NCBI GenBank assembly: GCA_021801255.1
Contig: JAJYYH010000038.1
Location: 1 to 50,465, forward strand
DNA from: Pseudomonadota bacterium
Lineage (GTDB): Bacteria > Pseudomonadota > Alphaproteobacteria > Acetobacterales > Acetobacteraceae
DNA: 50,465 bases
Reading direction: 5' to 3'
The stretch's first letter is position 1. The number at the start of each line of letters is the position of its first letter. Position numbers and translations under genes: made by a program. The notes beneath the pieces were generated by a model. It did not search any database and was not told the DNA's origin. It saw nothing but the letters and a program-made list of their open reading frames with translations. Of this stretch, positions 34,919 to 43,689 are shown piece after piece.

Positions 34919-36016
34919 ATGCCACTCGCGTCGGACCAGGCACCGGAACACCGCCGCATCATCCATATCGACATGGACGCTTTCTATGCCTCCGTGGAGC
35001 AGCGCGACAACCCCGCCCTTCGCGGTGTGCCGCTCGCCGTGGGCGGCGCCGGGCCACGGGGCGTGGTGGCGGCAGCGAGCTACGAGGCGCGGCGCTTCGG
35101 CGTTCACTCGGCGATGGCCTCGCTCCGCGCCCGACGGCAATGTCCCGACCTGGTTTTCGTCGCCCCACGCTTCGAGGTATACAAAGCGGTCTCGCGCCAG
35201 GTGCACGCGATCCTGGCCTGCTACACCCCGCTCATCCAGCCGCTCTCGCTCGATGAAGCCTATCTCGATGTCACCGCGCCGCTGCTCGATCGCGGCTCGG
35301 CAACCGCCATCGCCCGTGAGATCAAAATGCGCATCCGCGCCGAGACCGGGCTGACCGCGTCGGCGGGCGTTTCCTACAACAAATTTCTCGCCAAAATCGC
35401 CTCCGACCACCGCAAGCCAGATGGGTTGTTCGTCATCACGCCACAGATCGGCCCGCTTTTCGTTGCAAACTTGGCGGTGGCGAAATTCCATGGCATCGGG
35501 CCGGTGACGGCGGCGCGGATGGCAGCGCTCGGCATCCATACCGGGGGCGATCTGCGAGGCTATCCCCTCGCTTTTCTCATCGCGCGCTTCGGCAAGGCCG
35601 GCGCTTTCTATTACGCCGCCGCGCGTGGCGAGGATACGCGGCCGGTCGTGGCCGAGCGGCGGCGCAAATCGCTCGGCGCCGAGACCACTTTTGCCCGCGA
35701 CCTGACAGTGTGGGACGAATTGGTTTCGGCTCTCGCGCCGCTCCTCGCCAAGCTGTGGTCCACCTATGAGCGCGAGGGATTGAGCGGGCGGACAGTGACG
35801 GTGAAGGTCAAATACGCTGACTTTCAGCAAATCACCCGCAGCCGCACAATGGCCGGGGCGATCATTTCGCCCGCGATGATCGAGCGGATCAGCTTTGACC
35901 TGCTGCGCCCGCTTTTCCCGCCGCGCCGCGGCATTCGCCTGCTGGGCGTCGCACTCAGCCATCTCGACGCCGCGCCCGATCCGCCCGCCCGGCAACTCGC
36001 GCTGGCGCTGGCATAA
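34919..36016 (+). CDS. dinB: DNA polymerase IV (DinB, Y-family)
   Basis: A 365-residue translesion polymerase. The N-terminal IDMDAFYASVEQRDNP motif has the metal-binding Asp, and SLDEAYLDV provides the second metal-binding Asp/Glu pair. The finger/thumb region has VSYNKFLAKIASDHRKPDG and the helix-hairpin-helix HGIGPVTAARM. The C-terminal PAD/little-finger segment is present, though no clamp-binding motif is obvious in the tail PPARQLALAL, which could be it. No LexA-type site was found upstream. The ATG at 34919 gives the conventional N-terminus. Confidence 0.94.
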   Translation: MPLASDQAPEHRRIIHIDMDAFYASVEQRDNPALRGVPLAVGGAGPRGVVAAASYEARRFGVHSAMASLRARRQCPDLVFVAPRFEVYKAVSRQVHAILACYTPLIQPLSLDEAYLDVTAPLLDRGSATAIAREIKMRIRAETGLTASAGVSYNKFLAKIASDHRKPDGLFVITPQIGPLFVANLAVAKFHGIGPVTAARMAALGIHTGGDLRGYPLAFLIARFGKAGAFYYAAARGEDTRPVVAERRRKSLGAETTFARDLTVWDELVSALAPLLAKLWSTYEREGLSGRTVTVKVKYADFQQITRSRTMAGAIISPAMIERISFDLLRPLFPPRRGIRLLGVALSHLDAAPDPPARQLALALA

Positions 36017-36105
36017 CACCGACCCGCCGCAATCCTCCGCCGGTCATTACGGGGGGCGTGGTATTTCCGGGCCACTGCGTGAGTGTCCTGTATAATATTG
36101 TGTGA

Positions 36106-36741
36106 TTAGCAGTGCACGCCGATGCCGCGCACCACAAGATCGACGAGATCGACCAGGAACAGCTCGGCCTGTGCCATCATGGCGGGGCGCAGCCGCTCGG
36201 GGGTCGCGGTGACGTGATTGGTGACGCCGCCGACGACGGCATCGATGATCAATCCATGGTTGATCGAGGCGGGAATTTCTCCACGCGCGATGGCGCGGCG
36301 TACCATCAACCGGCTCTGCCGTATCACCGCCTCACCCCAGGGGCCGGTAGACTCCCGCATCTCGCCAAAGCGTTGGGCGTCGGCATGGAGGTGGAGAGCC
36401 ACCCGTCCGTAGGGACCGGTCAGCTTGTCGAAGCACATCCGCGCGAGCGCGAGGAGATCCCCGCGTAGGCTTGCGGTGTCGATCTGGGCGACGGAATACC
36501 AGCGCGCCTCCAACGTTTCACGCAGCAGCACGCCGCGGCTGGTCCAGCGACGGTAGAGCGCGGCCTTGCCAACGCCGGCGCCGCGGGCGACAGCGTCAAA
36601 ATGAAAGCCGGGCCAGCCGGTCTCGGCATAAAGCGCGATGGCCGCATCGAATACCCGGGTTTCGAGACCCGGGTCGCGTGGTCGCCCCCGCGCGCGCCGG
36701 GGCTCCGATATCACTGCTGTAGCTGAAAGAGGATCTTGCAT
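36106..36741 (-). CDS. TetR-family transcriptional regulator
   Basis: A 211-residue TetR-type repressor. The HTH (about 35-75) contains FHFDAVARGAGVGKAALYRRW, and the N-terminus is Arg-rich. It is divergent from the acyl-CoA operon, 105 bp away, so it most likely senses an acyl-CoA intermediate and represses that operon and itself. The start at 36741 gives the usual length; the sequence upstream of that codon is the shared promoter. The minus-strand -10 TATAAT lies at 36760-36765, 19 bp before the ATG. Confidence 0.87.
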   Translation of the reverse strand: MQDPLSATAVISEPRRARGRPRDPGLETRVFDAAIALYAETGWPGFHFDAVARGAGVGKAALYRRWTSRGVLLRETLEARWYSVAQIDTASLRGDLLALARMCFDKLTGPYGRVALHLHADAQRFGEMRESTGPWGEAVIRQSRLMVRRAIARGEIPASINHGLIIDAVVGGVTNHVTATPERLRPAMMAQAELFLVDLVDLVVRGIGVHC

Positions 36742-36759
36742 GTCTTCCCGGGTTCCCTC

Positions 36760-36765
36760 ATTATA
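36760..36765 (-). promoter_or_regulatory. -10 box of the tetR promoter
   Basis: TATAAT on the minus strand, a perfect match. A GTGTTT at 17 bp or TTGTGT at 19 bp could be a weak -35. Transcription would start near 36753, giving a short leader. A dyad around 36763-36782 is only partial, so the operator is not defined. Confidence 0.5.
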
Positions 36766-36846
36766 GACGCAATACGACCGTAAAACACAATGGACGGCGG
36801 CCGTGGCGCTGGCCAGTGTATGTGTCCGCCGGGGGAACAGACGTCC

Positions 36847-38007
36847 ATGCTCTATGCCGAGCCGCACCGCGCCTTGATGGAATCCGTGACACGGTTCGTC
36901 GAGGCCGAGATCAATCCCCATGTCGCGGCGTGGGAACAAGAGGGCATTTTTCCGGCCCATGCGCTGTTCCGGAAGATGGGGCAGAACGGTTTCCTTGGGA
37001 TCACCAAGCCGGAAGCCTATGGCGGATTGGGACTCGACTACTCATATGGCCTGGCGTTTTGCGAGGCGCTCGGCAATACGCAGTGCGCTTCGGTCGCCAT
37101 GGCGGTTGGCGTGCAGGTGGACATGGCGACGCCGGCGCTGGCACGGCATGGTTCGGATAGCTTGCGACGCGAGTTCCTCGCCCCCTCGATCAGCGGCGAG
37201 TACGTTGCCTGTCTTGGGGTCTCCGAGGTTGGCGCCGGTTCCGATGTCGCCTCCATCAAGACCACCGCGCGGAAGGACGGCGATGACTATGTGATAAATG
37301 GCGGCAAGATGTGGACAACGAATGGCACCCAGGCGGACTGGATGTGCCTGCTTGCCAATACCTCCGATGGGCCGGCGCACCGCAACAAATCGCTGATCTG
37401 CATGCCGATGCGGAGCAAGGGCGTGGAAGTCGCTCGCAAGCTCGACAAGCTCGGCATGCGGGCCTCCGATACGGCGCAGATTTTTCTCACCGATGTGCGC
37501 GTGCCGCAGCGCTATCGTATCGGCGAGGAAAACAAGGGCTTCATCTATCAGATGGAGCAGTTCCAGATCGAACGTCTTTGGGCTGCTGCCGGGTGCTTGC
37601 GCAAGATGGAGCGCGCCATCGCCATGACGATCGACTATACAGCGAACCGCATGATCTTTGGTCGCTCGGTGCTTGACAATCAAGTGGTCCATTTCCGCCT
37701 CGCCGAGTTGCAGACGAAGGTTGAGCTGCTGCGTTCACTGGTCTATCGCGCGGTCGAGACCATGCTCGGCGGCGCGGATGTCACTCAGCTCGCTTCCATG
37801 GCCAAGCTCACCGCCGGACGGCTGCTTCGGGAAGTCATCGATAGCTGCCTGCAATACTGGGGTGGCATGGGGTTCATGACCGAGAGCGAGATCTCGCGCA
37901 TGTATCGCGACGGTCGCCTGACCTCGATCGGCGGCGGCGCGGACGAAGTCATGCTCAGCATCATCGCCAAGGGCATGGGCATTCTGCCGGGACGTGAAGG
38001 GCGCTAG
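36847..38007 (+). CDS. Acyl-CoA dehydrogenase 1 (isovaleryl/citronellyl-CoA type)
   Basis: A 386-residue FAD-dependent acyl-CoA dehydrogenase and the first gene of the operon. The FAD/substrate loops CLGVSEVGAGSDVAS and KMWTTNGTQADW are normal. The usual MCAD catalytic Glu position reads GGGADE, with Gly, while Glu242 in FQIERLWAAAG occupies the site used by isovaleryl-CoA and long-chain dehydrogenases. This suggests a branched or long substrate, in line with AtuD/LiuA-type enzymes. The ATG at 36847 has GGGGGAA about ten bases upstream. It diverges from tetR. Confidence 0.87.
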   Translation: MLYAEPHRALMESVTRFVEAEINPHVAAWEQEGIFPAHALFRKMGQNGFLGITKPEAYGGLGLDYSYGLAFCEALGNTQCASVAMAVGVQVDMATPALARHGSDSLRREFLAPSISGEYVACLGVSEVGAGSDVASIKTTARKDGDDYVINGGKMWTTNGTQADWMCLLANTSDGPAHRNKSLICMPMRSKGVEVARKLDKLGMRASDTAQIFLTDVRVPQRYRIGEENKGFIYQMEQFQIERLWAAAGCLRKMERAIAMTIDYTANRMIFGRSVLDNQVVHFRLAELQTKVELLRSLVYRAVETMLGGADVTQLASMAKLTAGRLLREVIDSCLQYWGGMGFMTESEISRMYRDGRLTSIGGGADEVMLSIIAKGMGILPGREGR

Positions 38008-38011
38008 GCCG

Positions 38012-39631
38012 GTGAGCGACGGGTTTCAGACGGGTTTCGTCGGCAGCGGCCCCGGTTTCGAAGAAAACGCCAGCCATATGCGCGGCCTGCTCGATGATTT
38101 GCGCGGGCTGATGGGCCGTGCCCGCGCCGCGTCCACGGCTTCCGCGCCCCGCTTTACCCGCCGCGGGCAATTGCTGCCGCGCGAGCGCCTGGCGCTCGCG
38201 CTCGACGAAGGCGCGCCTTATCTCGAACTTTGCGCGCTAGCCGGCTACCTGCGGGATACCGACGATCCGGCGAAGTCCATCCCTGGAACCAACGGCATCG
38301 CCGGCATCGGCTACATCTCAGGCACGCGCTGCCTAATCGTCACCGACGATTCCGGGATCGGCGCCGGCGCCGCGCGGCCGATGGGCGGCACGAAATTCCT
38401 TCGCCTCGAGGAAATCGCGCTCCGCCAGCGTCTGCCTTTCGTGCATCTCGTCGAATCGGCCGGGGCCAATTTGCTCGATTACAAGGTCGAGGATTTCGTC
38501 CGCGGCGGCGCGCTTTTTGCCAATCTGGCACGATTATCGGCAGCCGGCATCCCGGTGATCGCCGTCACCCACGGCTCCTCCACGGCCGGCGGCGCCTATA
38601 TGACCGGTCTCGCCGACACCGTGATCATGGTGCGCGGCCGAGCCAAGGCTTTTCTCGCCGGCCCGCCGCTGCTCAAGGCGGCGACGGGAGAGGTCGCCAC
38701 CGATGAGGAACTCGGCGGCGCGATGATGCACGCCACTGTCTCCGGCCTCACCGAATATCTCGCCGAGGACGATGTCGATGCCATCCGTATCCTGCGCGAT
38801 TTCGTCGCGCGTCTCGGCTGGGATCGCGGCGAGGAGCGGCCAGCCACGGGCCCGGCGCCGCGTTTTTCCGCCGAAGAGTTGCTCGGCATCATGCCCAAGG
38901 ACGGGCGCAAGCCGGTGGATATGCGCGAGGTCATCGCACGGATCGTCGATGCCTCGGATTTTCTCGAATACAAGCCCCTCTATGGCCCGGCGACGGTCTG
39001 CGCCCAGGCGCGCGTCCATCGCCACGCGGTCGGCCTCCTCACCAATAACGGCCCGCTCGACCCGGCTGGCGCCAACAAGGCGACGCAGTTCATCCAGCTC
39101 TGCTGTCAGACCGGAACCCCGCTCGTCTACCTCCAGAACACCACCGGCTACATCGTCGGCACGCAGTCCGAGCGTGAGGGCATGATCAAAATCGGCTCAA
39201 AGATGATCCAGGCGGTCGCCAATGCCGGCGTACCGCAAATCACCATCGTCTGCGGCGCCTCCTATGGCGCCGGCAATTACGGCATGTGCGGGCGTGGCCT
39301 CGGGCCGGATTTCATTTTCTCCTGGCCTGGCGCGCGCACCGCGGTGATGGGCGCCGAACAGGCGGCCCTCACCATGGCGATCGTTGCCGAGGAGGCGGCG
39401 CGTGCCCGTGGCATGGCGCCTGATGACGTCGCCATCGCCGCAACGCGGGCCCGCGTGATCGAAACCTTCGAGCGCCAGACTTCGGCGTTTTACACTTCTG
39501 GGGCAGTGCTCGATGATGGCGTGATCGATCCGCGTGACACCCGCAATGTCCTTGGCTTCACGCTCGACATCTGCCGCGCCGGGCGTCGCCGCACGCTCTC
39601 GGGACTGAGTTTTGGCGTGGCGCGGATGTGA
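38012..39631 (+). CDS. Acyl-CoA carboxylase, carboxyltransferase (beta) subunit
   Basis: A 539-residue carboxyltransferase like MccB/LiuB/AtuC. It has both crotonase-fold halves: LIVTDDSGIGAGAARPMGGTK and VHLVESAGANLLD in the first, and TPLVYLQNTTGYIVGTQSE and GASYGAGNYGMCGRG in the second, which bind acyl-CoA and biotin. It works with the biotin subunit encoded next (four-base overlap). Methylcrotonyl-CoA versus geranyl-CoA specificity cannot be read reliably. The GTG at 38012 has GAAGGG upstream; a GTG six codons earlier overlaps the dehydrogenase. Confidence 0.9.
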   Translation: MSDGFQTGFVGSGPGFEENASHMRGLLDDLRGLMGRARAASTASAPRFTRRGQLLPRERLALALDEGAPYLELCALAGYLRDTDDPAKSIPGTNGIAGIGYISGTRCLIVTDDSGIGAGAARPMGGTKFLRLEEIALRQRLPFVHLVESAGANLLDYKVEDFVRGGALFANLARLSAAGIPVIAVTHGSSTAGGAYMTGLADTVIMVRGRAKAFLAGPPLLKAATGEVATDEELGGAMMHATVSGLTEYLAEDDVDAIRILRDFVARLGWDRGEERPATGPAPRFSAEELLGIMPKDGRKPVDMREVIARIVDASDFLEYKPLYGPATVCAQARVHRHAVGLLTNNGPLDPAGANKATQFIQLCCQTGTPLVYLQNTTGYIVGTQSEREGMIKIGSKMIQAVANAGVPQITIVCGASYGAGNYGMCGRGLGPDFIFSWPGARTAVMGAEQAALTMAIVAEEAARARGMAPDDVAIAATRARVIETFERQTSAFYTSGAVLDDGVIDPRDTRNVLGFTLDICRAGRRRTLSGLSFGVARM

Positions 39632-41667
39632 CGGTCATGGACCACGTCCCCGCAATTTCGCCGCAGATCGCCCCCGGGCAGCGTCTCTCGCCGCTCTTGA
39701 TCGCCAATCGCGGCGAGATCGTGCTCCGTATCGCCCGCACCGCGCGCCGGATGGGGATCACCACCCTCGCGATCTATTCCGACGCCGACCGCGCGAGCCC
39801 GCACCGCGCCGCCTGCGATGATGCGATCGCGATCGGGGGGGAGACCCCGGCGCAATCCTATCTCCGCGGTGAGGCGATCATCGCGCTCGCCCGCCGCGCT
39901 GGTGCGGCGGCGATCCATCCAGGCTATGGCTTTCTCTCCGAGAACGCGGCTTTCGCCCAGGCGGTCGCGGATGCGGGCCTGGTTTTTGTCGGCCCGTCGC
40001 CTCAGGCAATCGCGGCAATGGGCGACAAGGCGGCGGCGCGCCGGCGGATGGCAGCGATCGGCTTGCCGGTCATCCCAGGCTATGACGAGGAGGATCAGTC
40101 TGAGCACGTCCTCGGTATGGCGGCGCGAGAGATCGGCTATCCGGTGATGGTCAAGGCGGCGGCGGGTGGCGGCGGGCGCGGCATGCGCCTGGTCTCCGAG
40201 CCCGCGGAGCTTGCCCCAGCGCTCCGCGCTGCCGCCGCCGAGGCCAAGGCGGCATTCGGCAACGGCCAATTGATCCTCGAACGCGCGCTGATCGCGCCAC
40301 GCCATGTCGAGATTCAGATCTTTGCCGACGCGCATGGCCGGATTGTTCATCTTGGCGAACGCGATTGCTCGGTACAGCGTCGCCATCAGAAGGTGGTCGA
40401 AGAGGCGCCCTCGCCGGGGATGAACGAGACGCTGCGTCGGCGGATGGGCGAGGCGGCGATCACGGTCGCGCGCGCCATCGGTTATGTCGGCGCCGGCACC
40501 GTCGAATTCCTGCTCGACGCCGAGGGCCGCTTCTATTTCATGGAAATGAACACGCGGCTACAGGTCGAACATCCGGTGACCGAACTGATCACCGGGATCG
40601 ATCTCGTGGAATGGCAGCTGCGCATCGCCCGAGGCGAGCCCTTGCCATTGCGCCAAGAGGACATTCATCACCAAGGCCATGCCGTCGAGGCCCGGCTTTG
40701 CGCCGAGGAACCGGCGGATGGCTTCCTGCCGCGCGCCGGCACGATTTTGTCATGGGCGCCAAGCCCGGCGGCGCGCTGCGACGCCGCCCTCGCCCCTGGC
40801 GTCGTGGTCAGCCCGCACTACGATTCCATGCTCGGCAAAGTGATCGCCCATGGCGCTGATCGCGCGCAGGCGATCGCGCGGCTCGCCCTGGCGCTCGAGG
40901 AAACGACGCTACTCGGTCTTGCCACCAACCGGCAGTTTCTGATCCGGCTGCTTCGCCATCCCGCCTTCCTTGCCGGCGACACCGTTTCAACCGCGTTCAT
41001 TCCGACCCATTTCCCCGATGACGCCAGCCGCGCCGCCGCCCCGGATTCTTCCATCTGGGGGCTCGCCGCCTGGCTCGCGGTTGTCGCGAACCCGCTGGCG
41101 GCTTCCTGGCCCGAGGCGTGGCGCGGCTGGAGCAGCACCCCGCCGCTGCCCCGCCCTTGGCGCCTTGCCTGCCGCGCCCCCGTAGCACTCGAACGGCAGG
41201 GGCAAATCGAAGCGGGGCGGGGGCAGGCCATGCTGCGCCTGGAGGGCCGGGAAATGGTCATCGTCGGCACGCCTGCGGCGGCCGGCGAGCCGGGCGAGAT
41301 CATGGTCGGGGAGACCTCTCTCTGCTATCGCTTTGCCTGGCAGGGCGAGGCGCTATGGCTCAAATGCGGCGGACAGGATTTCCTCTTCGCCCCGCAGAGC
41401 CGCGTCAGCACGGCGCGGCAGGAGGGGGGAGAGGGGGACGGAACAGTGCGGGCGCCGATGAGTGGCCGGGTCGTCGGGGTCGCGCGAGCAGCGGGCGAGA
41501 AGGTAGTCCGCGGCCAGGGCGTGCTCACGCTCGAGGCCATGAAAATGGAGGTGACCTTGCCGGCCCCGCGTGATGGCGTTCTGACGCGCCTTGCGGTTGC
41601 GCCCGGCCATCAAGTCGTGCTCGGACAGGTGCTGGCCGTCGTGGAACCGGCTGGCGGCGCGGTGTGA
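39628..41667 (+). CDS. Acyl-CoA carboxylase, biotin-containing (alpha) subunit
   Basis: A 679-residue fusion: an ATP-grasp biotin carboxylase (about 20-460, beginning LLIANRGEIVLRIARTARRMG and containing KAAAGGGGRGMRLV and FMEMNTRLQVEHPVTE), a linker/BT region, and a C-terminal biotin carrier domain with the target Lys639 in EAMKMEV. It carboxylates biotin and passes the group to the beta subunit. The GTG at 39628 overlaps the previous stop by four bases; an ATG at 39637 is an alternative. The domain order matches LiuD, AtuF and propionyl-CoA carboxylase alpha. Confidence 0.93.
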   Translation: MTVMDHVPAISPQIAPGQRLSPLLIANRGEIVLRIARTARRMGITTLAIYSDADRASPHRAACDDAIAIGGETPAQSYLRGEAIIALARRAGAAAIHPGYGFLSENAAFAQAVADAGLVFVGPSPQAIAAMGDKAAARRRMAAIGLPVIPGYDEEDQSEHVLGMAAREIGYPVMVKAAAGGGGRGMRLVSEPAELAPALRAAAAEAKAAFGNGQLILERALIAPRHVEIQIFADAHGRIVHLGERDCSVQRRHQKVVEEAPSPGMNETLRRRMGEAAITVARAIGYVGAGTVEFLLDAEGRFYFMEMNTRLQVEHPVTELITGIDLVEWQLRIARGEPLPLRQEDIHHQGHAVEARLCAEEPADGFLPRAGTILSWAPSPAARCDAALAPGVVVSPHYDSMLGKVIAHGADRAQAIARLALALEETTLLGLATNRQFLIRLLRHPAFLAGDTVSTAFIPTHFPDDASRAAAPDSSIWGLAAWLAVVANPLAASWPEAWRGWSSTPPLPRPWRLACRAPVALERQGQIEAGRGQAMLRLEGREMVIVGTPAAAGEPGEIMVGETSLCYRFAWQGEALWLKCGGQDFLFAPQSRVSTARQEGGEGDGTVRAPMSGRVVGVARAAGEKVVRGQGVLTLEAMKMEVTLPAPRDGVLTRLAVAPGHQVVLGQVLAVVEPAGGAV

Positions 41668-41675
41668 GGGGGACC

Positions 41676-42845
41676 ATGTCGCACGATCCGACAGCGCCGG
41701 CGTCGAGCCCGTTCCTCACCGAGGCGCATCACCTCTTTCGCGCCACCATGCACCGTTTTGTGGCGCGCGAAATCGAACCGTATGCAGCGGCATGGGACGA
41801 GGCGGAGAGCTTCCCTCGTGCGCTTTACGAGCGTGCCGCAGAGACCGGTTTGCTCCAGATCGGCTTTCCCGCAGACTATGGCGGGGTGGATGCGGATCCG
41901 TTTTTTGGCGTCATAGCCGCGCAGGAACTGGCCCGCGCAGGTTGCGGCGGCGTCGCCGCCTCGCTGCTCAGCCACACCATCGCTCTGCCGCCGATCGTCG
42001 CCGCCGGACCCACGGCGATGAAGCAGCGCGTCCTACCCGAGGTGCTCGCTGGCCGGCGCATCGCGGCCCTGGCCATCACCGAGCCCGAATGCGGTTCGGA
42101 CGTTGCCGCGCTGAATACGACGGCGCTGCGTGTCGGCGAGGAGTATGTCATCAACGGGAGCAAGACCTTCATCACCTCCGGGATGCGCGCCGACTACCTG
42201 ACCGTCGCGGTGCGCACCGGCGGGCCGGGCAAAGGTGGCGTTTCGCTGCTTCTGGTGGAAACGGGCCGTCCTGGTCTCACCCGTACGCCCTTGCGCAAAA
42301 TGGGCTGGTGGGCCTCCGACACTGCGACGCTCTATTTTGACGCAGTGCGCGTGCCGGCTGTCAATCTGATCGGCCGCGAAAATGAGGGCTTCGGCCTCAT
42401 CATGCGTAATTTCAACCGCGAGCGACTCGGCATGGCCGCGGGCTGCATCGCCAGCGCGCGGCTCTGTCTCGAAGAAACGCTGCGCTATGCCCGCGCCCGG
42501 CGGAGCTTCGGCCAAAGGCTAGTCGATCATCAGGTGGTTCGCCACAAGCTCGCTGACATGGCGATGCGGATCGAGGCGTCGCAAGCCTGGCTGGAGCAGT
42601 TGGCCTGGCAGGTGATGCAGGGCGAGGATCCCGTGGCGTCGATCTGTATGTTGAAGAACCAGGCCACATTGACCATGGAATACTGCGCCCGCGAGGCGGT
42701 GCAAACCTTCGGCGGCGCCGGCTATATGCGCGGGACCAAGGTCGAGCGCATCTATCGCGAGGTGCGGGTGAATGCGATCGGTGGCGGCGCGGAGGAGATC
42801 ATGCGCGAACTGGCCGCCCGGCAATGGGGCTGGGTGGCGCCATGA
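41676..42845 (+). CDS. Acyl-CoA dehydrogenase 2
   Basis: A 389-residue acyl-CoA dehydrogenase, distinct from that at 36847. The FAD region LAITEPECGSDVAAL and the substrate loop SKTFITSGMRAD are intact. The MCAD-type Glu site is again GGGAEE, and Glu239 in NFNRERLGMAAG aligns with the alternative catalytic base. The ATG at 41676 follows GAGGGGGA; a GTG at 41664 overlaps the carboxylase stop. Two dehydrogenases in one operon suggest two desaturation steps or different acyl chains. It overlaps the hydratase gene by four bases. Confidence 0.87.
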   Translation: MSHDPTAPASSPFLTEAHHLFRATMHRFVAREIEPYAAAWDEAESFPRALYERAAETGLLQIGFPADYGGVDADPFFGVIAAQELARAGCGGVAASLLSHTIALPPIVAAGPTAMKQRVLPEVLAGRRIAALAITEPECGSDVAALNTTALRVGEEYVINGSKTFITSGMRADYLTVAVRTGGPGKGGVSLLLVETGRPGLTRTPLRKMGWWASDTATLYFDAVRVPAVNLIGRENEGFGLIMRNFNRERLGMAAGCIASARLCLEETLRYARARRSFGQRLVDHQVVRHKLADMAMRIEASQAWLEQLAWQVMQGEDPVASICMLKNQATLTMEYCAREAVQTFGGAGYMRGTKVERIYREVRVNAIGGGAEEIMRELAARQWGWVAP

Positions 42846-43678
42846 CGACACTTCCCGCAACCACCGTGATCCGGCTCGAGCGAGAGGATTGGCGTCTGTT
42901 CGCGACCATCGACGACCCGGCGACACGGAACGCCATGACGGCCGAGCTTACCGCCGACCTCTTTGCGATCCTCGCGGCGACGCGGGAGGATCGCTCGCTG
43001 CGGGCGCTGATCCTCAGCGGCAGCAACGGCGTCTTCTGCGCCGGCGCCGATTTGCGTCGCGCGCGCGGGACCGGCGTGGCGATAGCCGATCCGCCCGATA
43101 CGATCGATCCGATCTATGCCGCCAACCGGCGCGGCGGCGAACTCTTTGCCGCGCTCGATGCGCATCCGCTGGTCACCATCGCCGTGGTCGATGGCCCGGC
43201 CTTCGGCGGCGGATTTGGGCTCGCTTGCTGTGCAGATTTCATCATTGCCGGGCCGAACGCGCGTTTTGCGCTCTCGGAGACCGGGCTTGGCCTGGCCCCG
43301 GCACAGATCGCGCCCTATGTGGTTGGCCGGCTCGGCCTGCGCTCTGCGCGGCAATTGGCGTTGACCGGCCGACGGCTGGATGGAGCGGAAGCGCTGGCGT
43401 TGGGTCTCGCCGATCAGGCCGCTGCCGACGAGGCCGAGATCAGTGCCCACCTTGCCCGGCTCTTTGCCGAGATCGGGCGCTGCGCGCCAGGGGCGAACGC
43501 CGTGACCAAGCATTTGCTGCAAACCGCGTCGGTCACCGAGCCCGAGCGCTATCGCGATATGGCGGCGCAGGCCTTTCGCGATTGCTGGCGCGGCCCCGAG
43601 GGTCGCGAGGGCGTGCGCGCCTTCGCCGAGAAACGCCCGCCGGCCTGGGCCGGTTCGAGCCATGGGCAGCGCGGCTGA
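42842..43678 (+). CDS. Enoyl-CoA hydratase/isomerase family protein
   Basis: A 278-residue crotonase-fold protein. The oxyanion-hole segments are SGSNGVFCAGADL and DGPAFGGGFGLACCADF. A catalytic Glu in FALSETGLGLAP occupies the usual second position. It probably hydrates the unsaturated acyl-CoA made by the carboxylase pathway, as LiuC or AtuE do. The start overlaps acyl-CoA dehydrogenase 2 by four bases (ATGA). The final dozen codons run close to the ribosome site of atuA. Confidence 0.88.
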   Translation: MTTLPATTVIRLEREDWRLFATIDDPATRNAMTAELTADLFAILAATREDRSLRALILSGSNGVFCAGADLRRARGTGVAIADPPDTIDPIYAANRRGGELFAALDAHPLVTIAVVDGPAFGGGFGLACCADFIIAGPNARFALSETGLGLAPAQIAPYVVGRLGLRSARQLALTGRRLDGAEALALGLADQAAADEAEISAHLARLFAEIGRCAPGANAVTKHLLQTASVTEPERYRDMAAQAFRDCWRGPEGREGVRAFAEKRPPAWAGSSHGQRG

Positions 43679-43689
43679 AGGAGAGCAGG

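Noticed and set aside
42772-43689. In-frame extension of atuA upstream by about 306 codons
   Set aside because: It lies in another frame of the enoyl-CoA hydratase gene, which has full family motifs. The real start at 43690 has AAGGAG and matches family N-termini.
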